From Streptomyces sp. NBC_01306 (GTDB lineage: Bacteria; Actinomycetota; Actinomycetes; Streptomycetales; Streptomycetaceae), in the NCBI RefSeq assembly GCF_026340465.1, contig NZ_JAPEPC010000002.1:434001-498000 (forward strand): a stretch of DNA of 64,000 nucleotides, read 5' to 3'. Shown here piece after piece: positions 41,059 to 48,265 of this stretch. The position numbers and the translations under genes were made by a program. The notes beneath the pieces are model-generated. The model was not told the DNA's origin. It saw only the letters and a program-made list of their open reading frames with translations, and ran no database searches. Numbering within the stretch: position 1 is the first letter of the stretch; the number at the start of each line of letters is the position of its first letter.

Positions 41059-42099
41059 TCATCCGTCGTAGGTGATCTTGAGCCGTTCGCTGAGCGGGAG
41101 CGCCTGGCAGGCCAGGACGTAGCCGTCGGCGAGGTCGCACTCGCCGAGCACCTGGTTGTTCTCCATCGCCGCCTCGCCCTCGACGAGCAGGCAGGTGCAC
41201 GCGCTGCAGTTGCCCTCGCGGCAGGAGTACGGAGCATCTACGCCCGCGTCGAGGAGCGCGTCGAGCAGTCTGGTGTTCCGGGGCCAGGCGACGGTCCTGG
41301 TGGTTCCGTCGAGTTCCACCTCGACCTGGCTCACCGGGCCGGCCGGGCCGGCGTGGGCGGCCGGGTCCGGGCTCGCGAACGGGTCGGCCGCCAGGGAGGC
41401 GAACCGTTCCATGTGCACCTGCCCGGAGGGCACACCGAGTTCGCCGAGAGTGAGGGCCGCGAGGTCCATGAAGGGGCCGGGGCCGCAGACGAACACCTCG
41501 CGGCCGGTGCACATCCGGGTGAGCGCGCGCAGCCCGGGCTCGGTGGGCAGCCCCTGCACCGACTCCAGCCAGTGGACGACCGTCAACCGGTCTCCGAACT
41601 CCGCTGCGAGCGACGCGAGTTCGTCCCGGAAGATCACGGAGCGCTCGTCACGGTTGGCGTAGACCAGGGTGAGGGAGCCGGTCCCCGCGTACAGACAGGA
41701 CTTGAGGATGGACATCACCGGTGTGATGCCGCTGCCCGCTGCGAGCAGGAGGAAGTCGTGCTCCAGCGAGTCGGGGGTGAACGTGCCGGCCGGCCGCAGG
41801 ACTTCGAGGGTGTCCCCCGCCACGACGTTGTCGCAGATCCAGTTCGAACCGTATCCGTCCACGGTGCGTTTGACCGTGATCCTCAGCTTCTCGTCGTGGT
41901 GCGGGGAACTGCACAGCGAGTAGCAGCGGGCCGCTCCCCGGACACGTTCGGACGGCACCCGGACCGTCAGGAACTGGCCCGGCCGGTAGGTGAACCTCTC
42001 CGTCGGTACGCCGGCCGGTTCGAGCACCAGCGAGTGCGCGTCGGGAGTCTCACGGACGACCTCGACGACACGCACGGTGAGAGGTGTGGGTCGCCCCAT
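41059..42099 (-). CDS. kshB: 3-ketosteroid 9-alpha-monooxygenase, reductase subunit
   Basis: 346 residues in the usual KshB order: an FAD domain (ARCYSLCSSPHHDEKLRITV), an NAD domain (LLAAGSGITPVMSILKSCLY, FVCGPGPFMDLAALTL) and a C-terminal plant-type [2Fe-2S] domain with CREGNCSACTC and a fourth Cys in YVLACQALPL. It transfers electrons from NADH to the Rieske centre of KshA. It is the last gene of hsaD-kstD-kshB. TGAGGAACC precedes the ATG. The C-terminal Fe-S position is that of the PaaE/KshB class. Confidence 0.92.
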   Translation of the reverse strand: MGRPTPLTVRVVEVVRETPDAHSLVLEPAGVPTERFTYRPGQFLTVRVPSERVRGAARCYSLCSSPHHDEKLRITVKRTVDGYGSNWICDNVVAGDTLEVLRPAGTFTPDSLEHDFLLLAAGSGITPVMSILKSCLYAGTGSLTLVYANRDERSVIFRDELASLAAEFGDRLTVVHWLESVQGLPTEPGLRALTRMCTGREVFVCGPGPFMDLAALTLGELGVPSGQVHMERFASLAADPFASPDPAAHAGPAGPVSQVEVELDGTTRTVAWPRNTRLLDALLDAGVDAPYSCREGNCSACTCLLVEGEAAMENNQVLGECDLADGYVLACQALPLSERLKITYDG

Positions 42100-42128
42100 G
42101 GTTCCTCAGCCTTTCCTTCCGGGGGTGG

Positions 42129-43790
42129 TCAGGTGCGGCCGGCGGCGTGCCGGGCGGCGACGTAGCCGAAGACGATCGACGGGCCGATGGTGGCCCCGGG
42201 GCCCGCGTACTCGTTGGCCATGACGGACGCGGAGGTGTTGCCGGTCGCGTAGAGCCCTCTGACGCAGGTCCCGTCCTCCCGCAGGACCCGGCTGTGCTCG
42301 TCGCAGACCAGCCCGCCCTTGGTGCCGAGGTCGCCCGCCTCGATACGCACGGCGTAGAAGGGCGGTTCGCGGATCTCGTCGAGGTTGGGGTTGGGCAGTG
42401 TCGGGTCGCCGTAGTAGCGGTCGTAGGCGCTGTCGCCGCGCCCGAAGTCGGTGTCCTTTCCGGTGCGGGCGAAGCCGTTGAACCGTTCGACGGTCGCGGT
42501 CAGTTCCTCCGGGGGGACACCGATGTCCCGGGCGAGACCGTCGAGGGTGCGGGAGCGGTGTGCGAGACCGCTCGCGTAGAACTCCTCGGGGAACGGCATT
42601 CCGGGCAGCACCTGAGCGAACGGGTAGCGGGAGCGGGCCTTGGCGTCCATGACGAACCAGGCCGGGACGTGCCCGCCGTCGAGCTGGTCGTGGACGAAGT
42701 TCGTGTACGGCGACGACTCGTTGGTGAAGCGCCTGCCGTTCGAGGCGACGATCAGGGACGGGGGGATGCACCGCTCGGAGACGAGGGGGATCGTGGCGCC
42801 CGACGGGTGGCGCACCGAGGGCATCCACCACGCGTCGTCCATGAAGTCCACCGCGGCGCCGAGTTCAAGTCCGGCGAGGATCCCGTCGCCGGCGTTCTCC
42901 TGTGCTCCGGCGCTGAAGTCGGCCTGGCCGCCGTCCGGCAGGTACTTCTCACGCATCTGCTGGTTGTGGTCGAAGCCTCCGGTGGCGAGCAGCACTCCGC
43001 GGCGGGCGCCGATGCGCACGGCTGTGCCTTCGCGTTCGACGACGATGCCGGTGACCCGGCCGTCATCGGCGGTGACGAGCGACGTCATCGGGGTGCGCAG
43101 CCACAGGGGGATGCCCGCGTCCTTCAGGACCATGCGCATCCGGGCCACGAGGGCGCGTCCACCGGTCGACATGTGCCGTCGGCGTATCAGATTGGAGGAG
43201 ACCCGCCAGGCCGCGACGAGGGATGCCCGGCGTCCGCGCCAGGTGCGCTTGACCATGGCCAGGTCGTGGTAGTCCTTGCCGGTGACCCAGAGGCCCAGCG
43301 GGCCTTTGAGGCTGTTGGGCCGCTGGTACTTCTCGTCCTCGCCGAGCTTGCGGGTGTCGAACGGGAGCGCCTCGACCGACCGGCCGAGCGGGCGCCCGCC
43401 CTCGTACTCCGGGTGGTAGTCGGCGTAGCCCTTGGTCCAGGAGAGGCGCATCCACTTGCTCCCGCAGAGCAGTTCCATGGCGGCCGGGCCGTGGTCGACG
43501 TACGCGTCGAGCCGGGCGGCCGGGACGCGGCCCTCGGTCAGCAGGTCGAGGTAGCGGCGGACCGAGGCCCGGCTGTCGTCGTGCCCTTCGGCCCGCAGGG
43601 TTGGGTTGTTGGGGATCCAGATACCGCCGCCGGAGATGCCGGTGGTGCCGCCGTACATGGCCGCCTTCTCCACCACGACGGTGGACAGTCCGCTGTCCGC
43701 GGCGGTCAGCGCGGCGGTCATGCCGCCACCGCCGCTGCCGACGACGACGAAGTCGAACTCGTGGTCCCAGGCCGCGCCGCTGCCGCTCAC
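42129..43790 (-). CDS. kstD: 3-ketosteroid delta-1-dehydrogenase (copy 2)
   Basis: 553 residues, full KstD length. The FAD motif is VVVGSGGGGMTAALTAADSG, followed by KAAMYGGTTGISGGGIWIPN, a substrate domain (about 200-380) and the C-terminal block LGTKGGLVCDEHSRVLREDG and MANEYAGPGATIGPSIVFG, with the catalytic Tyr-x4-Gly region. It introduces the C1-C2 double bond in 3-keto-4-ene steroids, after which 9-hydroxylation causes ring-B opening. It overlaps hsaD by 4 bp (ATGA) and is followed by kshB. Confidence 0.9.
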   Translation of the reverse strand: MSGSGAAWDHEFDFVVVGSGGGGMTAALTAADSGLSTVVVEKAAMYGGTTGISGGGIWIPNNPTLRAEGHDDSRASVRRYLDLLTEGRVPAARLDAYVDHGPAAMELLCGSKWMRLSWTKGYADYHPEYEGGRPLGRSVEALPFDTRKLGEDEKYQRPNSLKGPLGLWVTGKDYHDLAMVKRTWRGRRASLVAAWRVSSNLIRRRHMSTGGRALVARMRMVLKDAGIPLWLRTPMTSLVTADDGRVTGIVVEREGTAVRIGARRGVLLATGGFDHNQQMREKYLPDGGQADFSAGAQENAGDGILAGLELGAAVDFMDDAWWMPSVRHPSGATIPLVSERCIPPSLIVASNGRRFTNESSPYTNFVHDQLDGGHVPAWFVMDAKARSRYPFAQVLPGMPFPEEFYASGLAHRSRTLDGLARDIGVPPEELTATVERFNGFARTGKDTDFGRGDSAYDRYYGDPTLPNPNLDEIREPPFYAVRIEAGDLGTKGGLVCDEHSRVLREDGTCVRGLYATGNTSASVMANEYAGPGATIGPSIVFGYVAARHAAGRT

Positions 43791-44653
43791 ACCGACTCCT
43801 CACGGGTCAGGAAGGCCAGCACGGCGCTCTCCCAGGCTGCCTTCTGCTCGATCATCACCCAGTGGCCGCAGTCGGGGAACACATGCAGCTCGGCGCCGGG
43901 AATGGTGCGCATCGGCACGATGGACATGTCGACCGGGCTCACCCGGTCGTCGCGGCCCCAGGTGATCAGGGTCTTCGGTTTCAGCCGGTGCAGCATCGCC
44001 CAGTACGGCGGTTCGCCGGAGGCGGCAGCGGCGGCCGCACTGGCGGCGAAGGCGGCGCTGCCGTACATGTGCCGTGCGTTGGCCAGCGCCTGTGGGTCGG
44101 TGCCCAGTTGCCAGCGTTCCTCGATGAGTTGCTCCGTGACCAGGCTCTGGTCGTACACCATGGAGCGCAGCCAGCGGACCAGGCCCTCGCGGGTGGGGTT
44201 GTCGGTGAACTCCGTGAGGAGCCGGATGCCCTCACCCGGGCCGGGGCTGTAGAGGTTGCGGCCGATGCCGCCGATCGTCACGAGCCGGCGTACGCGGTCG
44301 GGGTGGCGCAGGGCGTACTGGGTGCCGACGATGCCGCCCATGGAGTTGCCGATCAGGTCGACCTGCTGGAGGCCGAGGGCGTCGAGGAAGCGTCCGAGGG
44401 CGTCCGGGGCGGTGGCCATGGGGTGCCCCTCGACGGGGTCGCTGACGCCGAACCCCGGTAGTTCCAGGACCAGGCAGCGGAATCGTTCGGCGAACGTGGC
44501 GAGGTTGCCGCGGTAGTTGCGCCAGCCGGTGACGCCGGGGCCGGAACCGTGCAGCATCACCAGCGGCGGACCGTCACCGGCTTCGTGATAGCGCAGCACG
44601 CCCTGGTCGGTGGTGAGTTCGCGCGCGGTGGACTCGTGGTTCAGCTCCGTCAT
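43787..44653 (-). CDS. hsaD: 4,9-DSHA hydrolase (meta-cleavage product hydrolase)
   Basis: 288 residues, an alpha/beta hydrolase with the C-C hydrolase triad: Ser104 in IGNSMGGIVG, Asp near 236 in WGRDDRVSP and His264 in DCGHWVMIEQ; the oxyanion loop is MLHGSGPGVTGW. It splits the ring-A cleavage product into the C/D-ring acid and a small dienoate for HsaE. It heads the operon hsaD-kstD-kshB and is divergent from hsaB, with two type II operators between them. Confidence 0.92.
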   Translation of the reverse strand: MTELNHESTARELTTDQGVLRYHEAGDGPPLVMLHGSGPGVTGWRNYRGNLATFAERFRCLVLELPGFGVSDPVEGHPMATAPDALGRFLDALGLQQVDLIGNSMGGIVGTQYALRHPDRVRRLVTIGGIGRNLYSPGPGEGIRLLTEFTDNPTREGLVRWLRSMVYDQSLVTEQLIEERWQLGTDPQALANARHMYGSAAFAASAAAAAASGEPPYWAMLHRLKPKTLITWGRDDRVSPVDMSIVPMRTIPGAELHVFPDCGHWVMIEQKAAWESAVLAFLTREESV

Positions 44654-44725
44654 CGTCCCTGCCTTCGCCGTGCCTGTGGTCAACATCCGGAACGTAGCCA
44701 GCGGTGAGGGAGCGGTGCCGCGGTC

Positions 44726-44742
44726 GTCCCGATCAGCGGGAC
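44726..44742. promoter_or_regulatory. cluster operator, type II palindrome (site 9)
   Basis: GTCCCGATCAGCGGGAC, 73 bp upstream of hsaD. The reverse complement reads GTCCCGCTGATCGGGAC. Confidence 0.78.
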
Positions 44743-44795
44743 ACACCGGCCCCGGGGGCCCGGTCGCGGCGGGGCCGGACACTGCCTCCGGCCCG

Positions 44796-44812
44796 GTTCC
44801 ACTCATCGGGAG
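44796..44812. promoter_or_regulatory. cluster operator, type II palindrome (site 10)
   Basis: GTTCCACTCATCGGGAG, about 90 bp upstream of hsaB in the same divergent region. The reverse complement CTCCCGATGAGTGGAAC fits the consensus better. Confidence 0.6.
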
Positions 44813-44901
44813 CGCCGTCCGCCGGCGCCGAACGGGTCCCTACCGTCGGTGTCCGCTCGCTCCCGCAGCACGACACCGCGTCGTCCCTTGAGGTGAACCT
44901 G

Positions 44902-45489
44902 ATGACAGCAGAGCCACTGACCGCCGCGTCCGAGACACCCGGCGGCACGGTCCCGGCGCCGGCCGACATGCGCCGTGCCATGGGAGCGTTCGCGACCGGG
45001 GTGACCGTCGTCACCGGGCTGGGCGCCGGAGGCGAACCGGTCGGCTTCGTCTGCCAGTCCTTCGCGTCCGTGTCGCTCGAACCGCCCCTCGTCCTCTTCT
45101 GTGCCGACCACCGGGGGCGTGCCTGGCCGCACATCAGGGATTCGGGGCGGTTCTGCGTCAACGTCCTGGCCGAGGACCAGAGGGGCCTGTGTGACCGTTT
45201 CGGCTCCAGCAGGGGCACGAAGTACGAGGGGCTCGGCTGGGACCTCTCCCGCCGGGGGACTCCCTCGCTGCGTGGCGTGCTGATGCGTGTCCATGCGGAG
45301 GTGCACGCCGTACACGCCACCGGCGATCACGACGTGGTCATCGGCCGGGTGCTCGAACTGGAGGCGGGGAGCGACGAGCGGCCGATGCTCTTCTTCCGCG
45401 GGCGCTTCGGTGTCGAGGGACGGCCGGACTCCCCTTCCGGCACTCCGGCCGGCCCGTTCACCTGGGGCTGGGGCGATCACTGGGGCTGA
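44902..45489 (+). CDS. hsaB: 3-HSA hydroxylase, flavin reductase component
   Basis: 195 residues, GAGGTGA before the ATG. It is a flavin-reductase-like FMN-binding split barrel: MRRAMGAFATGVTVVTGLGA, GFVCQSFASVSLEPPLVLFC and FCVNVLAEDQRGLCDRFGSS. It supplies FMNH2 to HsaA, and probably to the HsaA paralogue at 16-17 kb, since this is the only such reductase in the window. It is transcribed alone, convergent with the IclR gene. Confidence 0.9.
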   Translation: MTAEPLTAASETPGGTVPAPADMRRAMGAFATGVTVVTGLGAGGEPVGFVCQSFASVSLEPPLVLFCADHRGRAWPHIRDSGRFCVNVLAEDQRGLCDRFGSSRGTKYEGLGWDLSRRGTPSLRGVLMRVHAEVHAVHATGDHDVVIGRVLELEAGSDERPMLFFRGRFGVEGRPDSPSGTPAGPFTWGWGDHWG

Positions 45490-45516
45490 CGGGAAGCGGC
45501 CCGGGCCCGCCGGGGG

Positions 45517-46407
45517 CTACAGCCAGTCGCCGTTCCGCCCGGTCGCGAGCAGCCGGTCCATGGTCCGCGCCGACCAGTTCCGCTCGGGGGCCGCGGCGGC
45601 GGGGTGGGCCCTGCCGGACTTCTCCGGGCAGGGGAACAGTTCCTGCGAGACCTGGCGGGCCCCGTCGATCACCAGCGGGGCGACCCGCTCCAGTGGGGTG
45701 TGCGCCTCGCCCGCGAGCGAGATCGCGGCCACCGGTCCCTCGGGACCGCGGACGGCCGCCGCGACGCAGGCGATGCCCGGGAAGTACTCACCGTTCTCGA
45801 AGGCCAGGCCGCCGCGTTGCCTGATCCGGTGGAGTTCTTGATGCAGCGTCGGCAGATCAGCGATGGTGCGGTGGGTCACCCGGCCCATGGTGGCGCCGAG
45901 TCTGGCCTCGGTCTCCTCCGGTTCGAGCCAGGCCAGCATCGCCTTGCCCAGCGCCGTCGCGTGGGCCGGGACCCTGCCCCCCACCCAGGACGGTACGGAC
46001 GCGGCGAACCGGCCGCCCGCCTTGTCGAGGTAGTGGACCTGCCCTTCGTCGAGCACGGCCAGATGGACGACCAGGCCGGTGCGTATCTGCAGGTTGTGGA
46101 TCCGCCCCGCGGCGACCGCGCGGATGTCGGCATGGGCTCCGTCACCGCCGCCGAGCCCGAGGGCCCGGCGTCCGAGGCCGTAGCCGAACTGGGTGTGTTC
46201 GAGCCAGCGGAGCCGTACCAGCTGTTCGAGGATCCGATGGGCCGTGGAACGCGGCAGCTGGGTGCGGCGCGCCACGTCCTCCAGCGAGAGCCTGGTGGTA
46301 CGGCCGGTGAACGCGTCCATGATCAGCGTCATCCGCTCGACCATCGACGGCGGCAGCTCCTTGCGAGCGGGCGGCTCCAGAACAGGCTCGGCATCGACAA
46401 CCGTCAT
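45517..46407 (-). CDS. IclR-family regulator inside the steroid cluster
   Basis: 296 residues with GGAGGG before the ATG. The winged helix-turn-helix lies at about residues 22-80 (LSLEDVARRTQLPRSTAHRI), and the IclR effector domain covers about 95-260 (GTALGK-like ATALGKAMLAWL and GIACVAAAVRGPEGPVAAIS). A 35-residue Pro/Arg-rich tail follows. The upstream region holds a type I site, a second palindrome at 46438 and a type II site, so autoregulation is likely. With the TetR protein at 15.5 kb it is the candidate controller of the steroid regulon. Confidence 0.87.
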   Translation of the reverse strand: MTVVDAEPVLEPPARKELPPSMVERMTLIMDAFTGRTTRLSLEDVARRTQLPRSTAHRILEQLVRLRWLEHTQFGYGLGRRALGLGGGDGAHADIRAVAAGRIHNLQIRTGLVVHLAVLDEGQVHYLDKAGGRFAASVPSWVGGRVPAHATALGKAMLAWLEPEETEARLGATMGRVTHRTIADLPTLHQELHRIRQRGGLAFENGEYFPGIACVAAAVRGPEGPVAAISLAGEAHTPLERVAPLVIDGARQVSQELFPCPEKSGRAHPAAAAPERNWSARTMDRLLATGRNGDWL

Positions 46408-46423
46408 GGGGCCCTCCAGTCAG

Positions 46424-46443
46424 AACTGAAATGAATTCTACTT
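46424..46443 (-). promoter_or_regulatory. cluster operator, type I AT-rich palindrome (site C)
   Basis: Minus strand AAGTAGAATTCATTTCAGTT, only about 27 bp from the IclR start, where binding would block transcription. The left arm and centre are conserved; 14 of 20 match site D. Confidence 0.55.
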
Positions 46444-46454
46444 TTGAAAAGTAG
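46438..46454. promoter_or_regulatory. perfect AT-rich palindrome next to site C
   Basis: CTACTTTTGAAAAGTAG, 8+1+8 perfect symmetry, overlapping site C by six bases. It is found once in the window and is a likely autoregulatory site of the IclR gene. Confidence 0.5.
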
Positions 46455-46555
46455 CAGTACCCCGGAAGAGGAGGAAGAGGTGTGCACCGGATTCCTGCGC
46501 GAGAGCACTCCGGTACGGCACCGCGGCCTGCCGATCGCCCGGTGCCGCGCGCGGC

Positions 46556-46572
46556 TTCCCGATCAGCGGGAC
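46556..46572. promoter_or_regulatory. cluster operator, type II palindrome (site 11)
   Basis: TTCCCGATCAGCGGGAC, 83 bp upstream of the LLM-type oxidoreductase gene and divergent from the IclR gene. Confidence 0.72.
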
Positions 46573-46654
46573 AACGACAGGGGGCGACGGCCGGAGATGC
46601 GCTACGAATCGCCTGGACAGCACGGCTCGTCCGACGGCACAAGGAGAGACTCCA

Positions 46655-47509
46655 TTGCGAATCGGGATCACATCACCTGTAGTGGTGCAACTGCCGGGCC
46701 TGGCCTCCCCCTGGGAGGCGGACGCCGGCATCGACGAACTGGGCCTGGTGGCGGAGACCGCGGACCGACTGGGCTTCCACCACCTCACATGCAGCGAGCA
46801 TGTGGCGGTCCCGGTGGACGTGGCCCGTGAACGCGGCGGCACCTACTGGGATCCGCTGGCCACCCTCGGCCATCTGGCCGCACGGACGCGGAACATTCGA
46901 CTGGTCACCCAGGTACTCGTCCTCGGCTACCACCATCCGCTGGAGATCGCGAAGCGCTACGGCACCCTCGACCGGATCAGCAAGGGCCGCCTCACTCTCG
47001 GGCTCGGCGTCGGCAGCCTCGGTGCCGAATTCGATCTGCTCGGCGCCGACTTCGAGAATCGTGGAGCGCGCGCCGACGACGCCCTGCGGGCCCTGCGAGC
47101 CGCCCTGTCATGTCAAGTGCCGGAATACAGGGGTGAGTTCTACTCGTTCCAGGACCTCGTCGTCGAACCGCACGCCGTACAGAAGCACGTCCCGCTGTGG
47201 GTGGGCGGCCGGACGCAGCGGTCGCTGCGCAGGGCCCTCACGTATGCCGACGGGTGGGTACCGTTCGGCCTGGCACCGGACCGGCTGCGCGAGATGACCG
47301 AACGGGCCGACCTGCCGGACGGCTTCGAGATCACCCTCGGTGTGGACCGTCCCGTCGATCCGACCGGCGACGCGGAGGCCACGGTGCGCGCACTGACCCG
47401 GCTGCGTGACGCCGGGGCCACCGTGCTGTCCGCCTCCGTCAGCGCCCGGTCCGCCGAGCACTACTGCGAGCAGCTGGAAGCCCTGAAGGACCTGGCCTCG
47501 GCCCTCTGA
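46655..47509 (+). CDS. LLM-class (F420-dependent-type) oxidoreductase
   Basis: 284 residues from a TTG with AAGGAGA at ideal spacing. It has a luciferase-like TIM barrel: GITSPVVVQLPG, HLTCSEHVAVPVDVARERGG, VLGYHHPLEIAKRYGTLDRI, KGRLTLGLGVGSLGAEFDLL, and HVPLWVGGRTQRSLRRALTY near the C-terminus. The layout is that of actinobacterial F420-dependent subgroups, but cofactor choice cannot be proven by eye. It forms an operon with the SnoaL-like gene (30 bp gap) under steroid-cluster operators, so a steroid redox step is inferred. Confidence 0.83.
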   Translation: MRIGITSPVVVQLPGLASPWEADAGIDELGLVAETADRLGFHHLTCSEHVAVPVDVARERGGTYWDPLATLGHLAARTRNIRLVTQVLVLGYHHPLEIAKRYGTLDRISKGRLTLGLGVGSLGAEFDLLGADFENRGARADDALRALRAALSCQVPEYRGEFYSFQDLVVEPHAVQKHVPLWVGGRTQRSLRRALTYADGWVPFGLAPDRLREMTERADLPDGFEITLGVDRPVDPTGDAEATVRALTRLRDAGATVLSASVSARSAEHYCEQLEALKDLASAL

Positions 47510-47539
47510 CAGAAACATCTGACAGAAACAGGAGCGAAG

Positions 47540-48139
47540 ATGACCGACACCGATCCGGCTCCGGAGGTCTCCGCCCGGGCCCTGGCCGACACCCAGCAGG
47601 CCCTCGCCGACGCCCGGCAGCACCTGACCCGTCTCGAACAGCGCCTGTCCCGGCTGGAGGACGAGGCGGCCATCACCTCTTTGATCCTCTCCTACGGCCC
47701 GCTGGTCGACAGCGGGCGGGCCGAGGCCGTGGCGGAACTGTGGGAGGAGGACGGCGTCTACGACGTCGACGAACTGCTGATGACCGGGCGCGCGGAGATC
47801 GCGGCCATGGTCCGTTCCGCCAACCACCGACGGTGGATCGATCTCGGCTGCGCCCACGTCGTGGGTCCGCCACGCGTCCGGGTGCGGGGCGACGAGGCGG
47901 TGGCCGTCTGCTACACCACCATGATCGTCCGCGATCCCGGAACCGGGACGTTCACCGTACGCCGGGCCACCGCGAACCACTGGCGGCTGCGCCGCTGCGC
48001 CACGGGCTGGCGCGTGACCGTCCGTACGAGCCGTGTGCTGGACGGTCGGACCGAATCCCCCGGGCTGCTGGCCGCCGGCGCCGAGGAATCGTCGCCGCCG
48101 CCGGACGCCGCGCCCCCTCTTGGCGGTCCGGAGCGATGA
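47540..48139 (+). CDS. SnoaL/NTF2-fold protein
   Basis: 199 residues. The N-terminal 44 residues form an amphipathic helix (ADTQQALADARQHLTRLEQR). The NTF2-like cone follows: AITSLILSYGPLVDSGRAEA, LWEEDGVYDVDELLMTGRAE, HVVGPPRVRVRGDEAVAVCY and NHWRLRRCATGWRV. Polar pocket candidates are Tyr52, Asp57 and His106. The fold includes ketosteroid isomerase and bile acid 7-alpha-dehydratase (BaiE), so a steroid isomerase or dehydratase role is attractive, though the fold also has non-enzymatic members. It ends at a strong terminator. Confidence 0.75.
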   Translation: MTDTDPAPEVSARALADTQQALADARQHLTRLEQRLSRLEDEAAITSLILSYGPLVDSGRAEAVAELWEEDGVYDVDELLMTGRAEIAAMVRSANHRRWIDLGCAHVVGPPRVRVRGDEAVAVCYTTMIVRDPGTGTFTVRRATANHWRLRRCATGWRVTVRTSRVLDGRTESPGLLAAGAEESSPPPDAAPPLGGPER

Positions 48140-48176
48140 CTCCGGCGTACGGCTGAGCCGGAGCCGACACCCCTGA

Positions 48177-48224
48177 CGTGAACGGCGCAGGCGCCCACGG
48201 ATGCGGGCGCCTGCGCCGTTCACG
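48177..48224. terminator. bidirectional terminator hairpin
   Basis: Perfect 20-bp inverted repeat (arms 48177-48196 and 48205-48224) with an 8-nt loop, between the convergent SnoaL-like and MFS genes. Confidence 0.85.
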
Positions 48225-48265
48225 CTGCCCGGCCAGGGGCGTGGCAGCGCGTGATGCCGCCGTAC

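Noticed and set aside
41086..41100. CGCTGAGCGGGAG inside the kshB coding region
   Set aside because: Only the right half and centre of the type II palindrome are present and it is explained by the codons; not counted as an operator.
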